This document shows, in pieces, positions 58,757 through 64,000 of a stretch of 64,000 nt of DNA. A model generated the notes under the pieces. That model saw only the letters and a program-made list of their open reading frames with translations, had not been told where the DNA came from and ran no database searches. Made by a program: the position numbers and the translations under genes. Origin of the DNA: Actinomycetota bacterium (GTDB lineage: Bacteria > Actinomycetota > Acidimicrobiia > Acidimicrobiales > Ilumatobacteraceae); contig WLHL01000004.1 of the NCBI GenBank assembly GCA_009702755.1, positions 1-64,000 of the forward strand. The letters run 5' to 3'. The number at the start of each line of letters is the position of its first letter. Within the stretch, counting starts at the first letter, position 1.

Positions 58757-60319
58757 ATGACTAATACCTCTCACGAGGTCGTGAAGGGGCCGCATCACTC
58801 AGGTGATGCGGCCCCTATCGCACTCTCAGCCCACTCAATTACAAAGCGCTTTCCTGGTGTTCTCGCAAACGACTCCGTCGATTTCGATGTACGCGCAGGT
58901 GAAGTGCACACTCTCCTCGGAGAAAACGGTGCAGGTAAGAGCACCTTGGCCGCCATGTTGTGTGGCCTTTACCAACCCGACAGCGGATACATGCTGCGCA
59001 ATGGCGAACCTATTTCGTTGTCATCGCCGCGCGCTGGTCTGCAACACGGAATCGCAATGGTGCATCAGCACTTCCGTCTCGTCGAACGCTTTACTGTCGC
59101 AGAGAATGTTGTCCTCGGCAGTCGCAATCTTTCGTTCACTCTCAATCGCAAATCAATTGACGACAAAGTTGCCGCCGTTGCAGAGTCGTATGGCTTGCCC
59201 ATCGACCCGCAAGCAATCGTTGGTGACCTTTCTGTCGGCCAACGCCAACGCGTTGAGATTGTGAAGGCTCTGTACCAAGGTGCCGAGATTCTTCTTCTTG
59301 ATGAACCCACTGCCGTTCTTGTTCCCGCAGAAGTAGAGAAGTTGTTTGAAAATGTTCATGCAATGACTGCAGCAGGAAAATCCATCGTCTTCATTAGCCA
59401 CAAGCTTGGTGAAGTTGTTGAGATTTCCGATCGAGTCACCGTGTTGCGCGGTGGTCGTGTCACCGGACATGTTTCAGGTCGCGGCACTACCGATACCAAA
59501 GAACTTGCTCGCCTGATGGTGGGCCGTGACATCAACTTGTCAACACAACGCGCTTCACACCCCACTGGTCACGAGGTTCTTCAGATTCGTGAATTGTCAC
59601 TTGAATCTGAAGGCGTCAATCTTCTCTCGAACATTTCCTTCAATGTGCATGAAGGCGAGATGGTGGGCATCGCCGGCGTCGCTGGCAATGGTCAGCGTGA
59701 ACTCGCCGACACAATTGCTGGGCTTCTCTCGCCAACCAGCGGTTCTATTTCTATTGGTGGCGCAATGGCAACAGATCGCGGGCCGATTGCAGCACGCGAA
59801 CTTGGTCTTGCGTATGTTCCCGAAGATCGTCTTGGAATGGGACTCGTTCCGTCCATGTCAATCCTCGACAACTTGTTACTTACTCGTGATCGTCGCATCA
59901 TTGTTGATCGCGCGTCAGTTCGCCCCGAAGCAACCCGGCTCATTGAGCAGTTTGAGATCAAGGCAAACGACGCCGATCACATTGCGCGCAAGTTGTCTGG
60001 CGGTAACGCACAGAAGGTTCTCCTTGCGCGTGAACTCTCTGGTGGTCGTGCTGCAACAAAGCTGCTCGTTGTGTGCTCCCCTACTCGCGGTCTCGACGTG
60101 GGTGCCATCGAAACAGTGCGACGTCTTCTTGATGACGCACGCAGTGCTGGTCAAGCAATTCTTCTAATCTCTGAAGATCTTGATGAGATCATGTCGTTGG
60201 CTGACCGCATTCTTGTGCTCTATCGCGGAGCAATTGTCCATGAAACACGTGGCGAAGCTGCACAGCTCGCCACTGTCGGTGCAGCAATGGCCGGCCTCAA
60301 TACGGAAGGCGCCGCATGA
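58757..60319 (+). CDS. ABC transporter ATP-binding protein, tandem NBDs (nucleoside/BMP type)
   Basis: Walker A LLGENGAGKSTLAAMLCG, signature LSVGQRQRVEIVKAL, LLLDEPTAVLVPAE; second degenerate NBD LSGGNAQKVLLAREL. Confidence 0.95.
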   Translation: MTNTSHEVVKGPHHSGDAAPIALSAHSITKRFPGVLANDSVDFDVRAGEVHTLLGENGAGKSTLAAMLCGLYQPDSGYMLRNGEPISLSSPRAGLQHGIAMVHQHFRLVERFTVAENVVLGSRNLSFTLNRKSIDDKVAAVAESYGLPIDPQAIVGDLSVGQRQRVEIVKALYQGAEILLLDEPTAVLVPAEVEKLFENVHAMTAAGKSIVFISHKLGEVVEISDRVTVLRGGRVTGHVSGRGTTDTKELARLMVGRDINLSTQRASHPTGHEVLQIRELSLESEGVNLLSNISFNVHEGEMVGIAGVAGNGQRELADTIAGLLSPTSGSISIGGAMATDRGPIAARELGLAYVPEDRLGMGLVPSMSILDNLLLTRDRRIIVDRASVRPEATRLIEQFEIKANDADHIARKLSGGNAQKVLLARELSGGRAATKLLVVCSPTRGLDVGAIETVRRLLDDARSAGQAILLISEDLDEIMSLADRILVLYRGAIVHETRGEAAQLATVGAAMAGLNTEGAA

Positions 60320-61416
60320 TGCGAGCCCCATTCAGAATCATCTTTGAACAACGCAGCGAAACGCCGAGGTATCTGTCGGGCTTTGTCCCATTGGTATCGG
60401 TGCTTGCAGCGCTGCTTGCGGGTGCCATCTTCCTCATGGCTACCGGCTATTCAGTGTCAGAGACATACAGCAACATGTTGCAAGACGGCTTCTTCTCGTC
60501 TCGTGGTCTCACCGACACACTCGGCCTTTCGACTGTGCTCATCTGCATGGGTATCAGCGCTGCTTTTGCATTTCAGATGAACTTGTACAACATCGGTGGC
60601 GAAGGTCAGGGCTATCTCGGAATGATCGGTGGCGCGTGGGCAGGTCTTGCGCTTGGGCCACATCTTCCGTCGGTCGTGATGATTCCTGCACTTCTCCTGA
60701 TTGGTGCTGCTGCTGGTGCAGCGTGGATCTTCATTCCAGCTTTTGTCCGTGCTCGTTTAGGCACCAGCGAAATTGTGACCACACTGTTGTTGACGTACAT
60801 CGGCGCAAGCCTGGTGAATCACTTCATCTACACGCCGAATAGTTACTTCCGGGCTCCTGACGTTGTGTTCCCCATGGGGCGCACTGTTGCCGATTCTGCA
60901 AAGTTGACAGCCATCGGAAGCACCCGCATGTACCCAACATTTTTCCTCGTTGTGGTGCTTGCTGTGTTCTTGTACTGGGTTGTCAAGCGCACAGAGTTTG
61001 GCTATCGCATTCAAGTCATCGCTGATTCACCTCGTGCTGCTCAATACGCCGGCATGAATGCTCGTCGCACCACGATGCAAGTGATGTTGATCTCTGGTGC
61101 ACTTGCTGGTTTTGGCGGCGCAACACTCATTGTTGGCGAGTTTGGCAAGCTTGACCCAGGCATCACCATGCTGGGGTATGGCTACGCAGGCATCGTGATC
61201 GCGGCTCTTGCCCGTAACAACTTTGCAGCCATCATCGTGAGCGGAATTCTCTTTTCTGGTCTGCGTGTCGGTGGCGACAAACTGCAAATCACCACGGATA
61301 CACCAATTCACATTGGTGTGATGTTGCAAGGTGCCATCTTGTTGTTTGCACTTGGTGGCGAAGCATTCCGCCGCTACAAGATCAGAGCCGTACGGATGCA
61401 GGCGGTCACACAATGA
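60316..61416 (+). CDS. ABC transporter permease (BMP/nucleoside type)
   Basis: Multi-TM; FQMNLYNIGGEGQGYLGMIGG, in operon with the NBD gene. Confidence 0.92.
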   Translation: MMRAPFRIIFEQRSETPRYLSGFVPLVSVLAALLAGAIFLMATGYSVSETYSNMLQDGFFSSRGLTDTLGLSTVLICMGISAAFAFQMNLYNIGGEGQGYLGMIGGAWAGLALGPHLPSVVMIPALLLIGAAAGAAWIFIPAFVRARLGTSEIVTTLLLTYIGASLVNHFIYTPNSYFRAPDVVFPMGRTVADSAKLTAIGSTRMYPTFFLVVVLAVFLYWVVKRTEFGYRIQVIADSPRAAQYAGMNARRTTMQVMLISGALAGFGGATLIVGEFGKLDPGITMLGYGYAGIVIAALARNNFAAIIVSGILFSGLRVGGDKLQITTDTPIHIGVMLQGAILLFALGGEAFRRYKIRAVRMQAVTQ

Positions 61417-62351
61417 ACGAAAATATTTGGATTCTCACCAGTGCGAATGCAGTCACGATTGCGACCACGTTGATTCTCGCCGCACTCGGAGCTTTGTTTA
61501 CTGAGCGTTCCGGCGTTCTCAACCTTGGTGTTGAAGGCATTCTTCTTACATCAGCAATCTCTTCGTTCCTCGCAGCCGACTCCACTGGCAGCATTTGGAT
61601 CGGTCTTGTTGTGGGAACAGTGGTGGGTTCTTTGCTCTCCAGTATTCATGCCACTCTCACGGTGATTCTTCGAGCGAATCAAATTGTTTCGGGTCTTGCA
61701 TTAGTGATCTTCGGTACCGGGCTAGCCAACTTCCTAGGGAAACCAGCAGAAGGCCGCACTGTCACAACAATTATTGAACCCATCAGGCTTGGACCATTGT
61801 CGGACATTCCAGTCATCGGACCAATTCTGTTTACACAGGACATCATCACCTTCGGAACAATTGCTTTTGCAGTCGCATGCGCATGGTTCTTGTTCCGCAC
61901 TCGTCCTGGTCTCGAACTGCGTGCAACCGGAGATGACCCAGCAACGGTTGATGCTCAAGGGTTGTCTGTTTCGGGCATTCGCATCCGCTACACAATGTTT
62001 GGTGGTGCGCTTATTGGACTCGGTGGGTCGTGGCACATGTTGGCGCAAAGCGCAGCATGGCATCAGGCCGCAACCACAAACGGCATTGGCTGGATTGCAC
62101 TTGCTCTCGTTGTGTTTGCTGGTTGGCATCCGGTTCGACTCATCTTCGGAGCCATCTTGTTCGGATTCTGTCTGCGCTTGCCTTTCACATTGCAAGCAGA
62201 ACAGATCACGTTCATCCCATCGGCCTTCATGCAGATGCTTCCCTACCTTGCAACGTTGATTGCGTTGATTGCTCTCAGTCGCCCCGGTAGCAAGAACTTG
62301 CGTGGAGCTCCGAAGGCACTGGGCAATCCGTTCGTTCGCGACGAGCGCTAG
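61413..62351 (+). CDS. ABC transporter permease (BMP/nucleoside type)
   Basis: TLILAALGALFTERSGVLNLGVEGILLTSA, overlaps the upstream permease by 4 bp. Confidence 0.93.
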   Translation: MNENIWILTSANAVTIATTLILAALGALFTERSGVLNLGVEGILLTSAISSFLAADSTGSIWIGLVVGTVVGSLLSSIHATLTVILRANQIVSGLALVIFGTGLANFLGKPAEGRTVTTIIEPIRLGPLSDIPVIGPILFTQDIITFGTIAFAVACAWFLFRTRPGLELRATGDDPATVDAQGLSVSGIRIRYTMFGGALIGLGGSWHMLAQSAAWHQAATTNGIGWIALALVVFAGWHPVRLIFGAILFGFCLRLPFTLQAEQITFIPSAFMQMLPYLATLIALIALSRPGSKNLRGAPKALGNPFVRDER

Positions 62352-62416
62352 AACTCTCCGCCGCAGACCACTACGTTCCCAGCACGCCCTCACGTGTGTC
62401 CATCACCTGTGGGGGT

Positions 62417-62450
62417 ATAAAAAAGGAGAGTTGGCCGAAGCCAACTCTCC
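62417..62450 (-). terminator. rho-independent terminator of tRNA-Ser(TGA)
   Basis: Minus strand GGAGAGTTGGC-TTCG-GCCAACTCTCC followed by TTTTTT; UUCG tetraloop. Confidence 0.93.
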
Positions 62451-62538
62451 TGGCGGAACGGAAGGGATTTGAACCCCCGGGGCTTTTACACCCTCTCGCT
62501 TTCAAGGCGAGTGCATTTGTCCGCTCTGCCACCGTTCC
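62451..62538 (-). tRNA. tRNA-Ser (anticodon TGA)
   Basis: GGAACGG/CCGTTCC acceptor, CTCGC-CTTGAAA-GCGAG anticodon arm, long variable arm, encoded CCA. Confidence 0.95.
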
Positions 62539-62586
62539 GTCCAACACGCTACCTGCAAACCCTGCCAGCCCAAAAGGGCACAGCAA

Positions 62587-63561
62587 TTACTTGCGGATAT
62601 GCGTGCGCAGTTCAGTAATCCAGTCGTCAGCTTGCTGCCAACGGGCATCTGCATGTTCCCGCGCATTCGGGGCGTGATCGCCCGCTGCTGGGTATGAGCC
62701 CAAAAACTTCACGCCGCCCTGCTTGGTGTGGAGGTCACGAAGAACATCGGCCATCAATTCGTCAGCCACATGTCCATCGGCATAAATGATGAAGCAGTAA
62801 TCACCAAGGCCACCTGCTTTGGTCGGACGCGATGACAGCAACGACAAGTTGATACGACGTGCTGCGAACTCTTGCAAGATGGAAATCAAACTGCCGGGTT
62901 CATCGGCGCGCTGAAACACAACAAGGCCTGTTTTGTCATGACCTGTTGCAGCAGGAATACCCTCACGTGCAACAAGAACGAAACGTGTTTGGTTGCCGGC
63001 GTGATCTGCAATGTCTTTCGCAACAACCTCGAGACCGTACAGAGCTGCAGCATTCGATGGTGCCAATGCGGCAAGGCCCTTTTCCCCCGCAGTGGAACGT
63101 TCGCCCACAAGACGCGCTGCGTCTGCTGTGGAATTCGCTGCGTGCACGTCGGCCTTTGGCATGTTCTCGCGCAACCACGCACTGCACTGGGCAGTAGCGA
63201 CGGGAATCGAGAGCACAAGGTTCACGTCGGCCAGTTGAGTTCCTGGCGCAGCGAGGAGGCAGTGCTCAATGTCGAGAACCACTTCGCGCTGAATCAACAA
63301 TTCGTAATCAAAGATGAGTGCATCTTGGGTGAAGTTAACGGTGCCCTCGATGGAGTTTTCGATGGGGACGAATCCGGCATCAACATCGCCACGTGCGACG
63401 GCGTCGAGCACGTCGGGCACGGAGCGAAACGGCACCAATTCACCTGCAGCAAGATCTGACTGAGTCAGGAGAGCCTGCTCAGTGAAAGTGCCGAATGGTC
63501 CGAAGAACCCGATGCGCATTGGTGTTGTTGCCACGAATGGAAAGGCTACGCCCTCTGGCAA
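62587..63561 (-). CDS. pheA: prephenate dehydratase
   Basis: GFFGPFGTFTEQALL, VPIENSIEGTVNFTQDAL, NQTRFVLVARE, ACT domain PGSLISILQEFAARRINLSLLSSRPTK. Confidence 0.94.
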   Translation of the reverse strand: MPEGVAFPFVATTPMRIGFFGPFGTFTEQALLTQSDLAAGELVPFRSVPDVLDAVARGDVDAGFVPIENSIEGTVNFTQDALIFDYELLIQREVVLDIEHCLLAAPGTQLADVNLVLSIPVATAQCSAWLRENMPKADVHAANSTADAARLVGERSTAGEKGLAALAPSNAAALYGLEVVAKDIADHAGNQTRFVLVAREGIPAATGHDKTGLVVFQRADEPGSLISILQEFAARRINLSLLSSRPTKAGGLGDYCFIIYADGHVADELMADVLRDLHTKQGGVKFLGSYPAAGDHAPNAREHADARWQQADDWITELRTHIRK

Positions 63562-63574
63562 CCCTCACCCCTCC

Positions 63575-64000
63575 TCATTTACCGCTGGGCCGCTCTTGCA
63601 GAACCCCCGCAACACGCGAGTTGCTCTCCACCCATTGCTTTGTCGTAAGGCAGACACCACCAATCACCCACAAGCAATCCGCGAAGTCTCTGTCTAGGTT
63701 TCGCATGTGAATCGGCTCATGATGGGCGATGCGATTTCTCAGATCATGCAGTCGCCCCATGACAGTTGAGAGTTCTTGAATCTGAGACGGGTCAATATTC
63801 GGAAAGGCGTACTTACCTGCAAGTGGCCACAGTGTTGTTCGGTACTGCTTCGCTACTAAGAATCTCCAAAAACCAAAATTGAGTTCAGCAACCAGTTGAT
63901 TCATCGCTGGTGTTCGCCCTCGTTGAAGAAGTCGCTGGCGTGCCGCCTCAATGTGTTGAACGGAATTCTCTCTCAAGAATCCAAATTCATTTTCAGACCA
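63575..64000 (-). CDS. Abi-like family protein (HEPN-like), 5'-truncated by the window edge
   Basis: WSENEFGFLRENSVQHIEAARQRL...LNFGFWRFLVAKQY...VMGRLHDLRNRIAHHEPIHMRNL; frame stays open to position 64000. Confidence 0.7.
   Translation of the reverse strand, partial: WSENEFGFLRENSVQHIEAARQRLLQRGRTPAMNQLVAELNFGFWRFLVAKQYRTTLWPLAGKYAFPNIDPSQIQELSTVMGRLHDLRNRIAHHEPIHMRNLDRDFADCLWVIGGVCLTTKQWVESNSRVAGVLQERPSGK

Noticed and set aside
1-64000. CRISPR arrays, rRNA operon, IS elements or prophage structural genes
   Set aside because: None seen: no regularly spaced short repeats, no rRNA-like sequence, and no transposase, integrase or phage protein motifs in the ORF track.

Overview
The window is 64 kb of a densely coding actinobacterial-type chromosome, probably Acidimicrobiia-like (lineage is inference only). 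Most of it is ordinary: a primary-like sigma factor, a compact Tad pilus locus, a two-component system, rsgA, an MMPL transporter, topA-tmk-holB, a SigH/RsrA-type ECF pair, tilS, clpC, radA, a BMP-type nucleoside ABC transporter, pheA and four tRNAs. The standout is 19.3-28.6 kb. A complete tRNA-Thr(CGT) gene at 19324-19399 is followed by three directly repeated copies of its 3' end (24496-24530, 26016-26043, 28522-28553). These delimit three consecutive cassettes of about 5.1, 1.5 and 2.5 kb, and none contains a recognisable integrase. Cassette A holds a 1001-aa multi-TM protein with alpha/alpha-toroid-like motifs, a PfkB-family kinase and a HAD/deoxyribonucleotidase-like protein. Cassette B holds one secreted protein whose stop codon lies inside the tRNA-derived repeat. 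Cassette C holds one GH78 rhamnosidase. The layout resembles an integron-like array that uses tRNA 3' ends as cassette borders. A Phd/RelE-type toxin-antitoxin pair with palindromic operators sits directly upstream of the tRNA. No rRNA, CRISPR array or transposase was seen. All family calls come from reading motifs by eye, without database searches.
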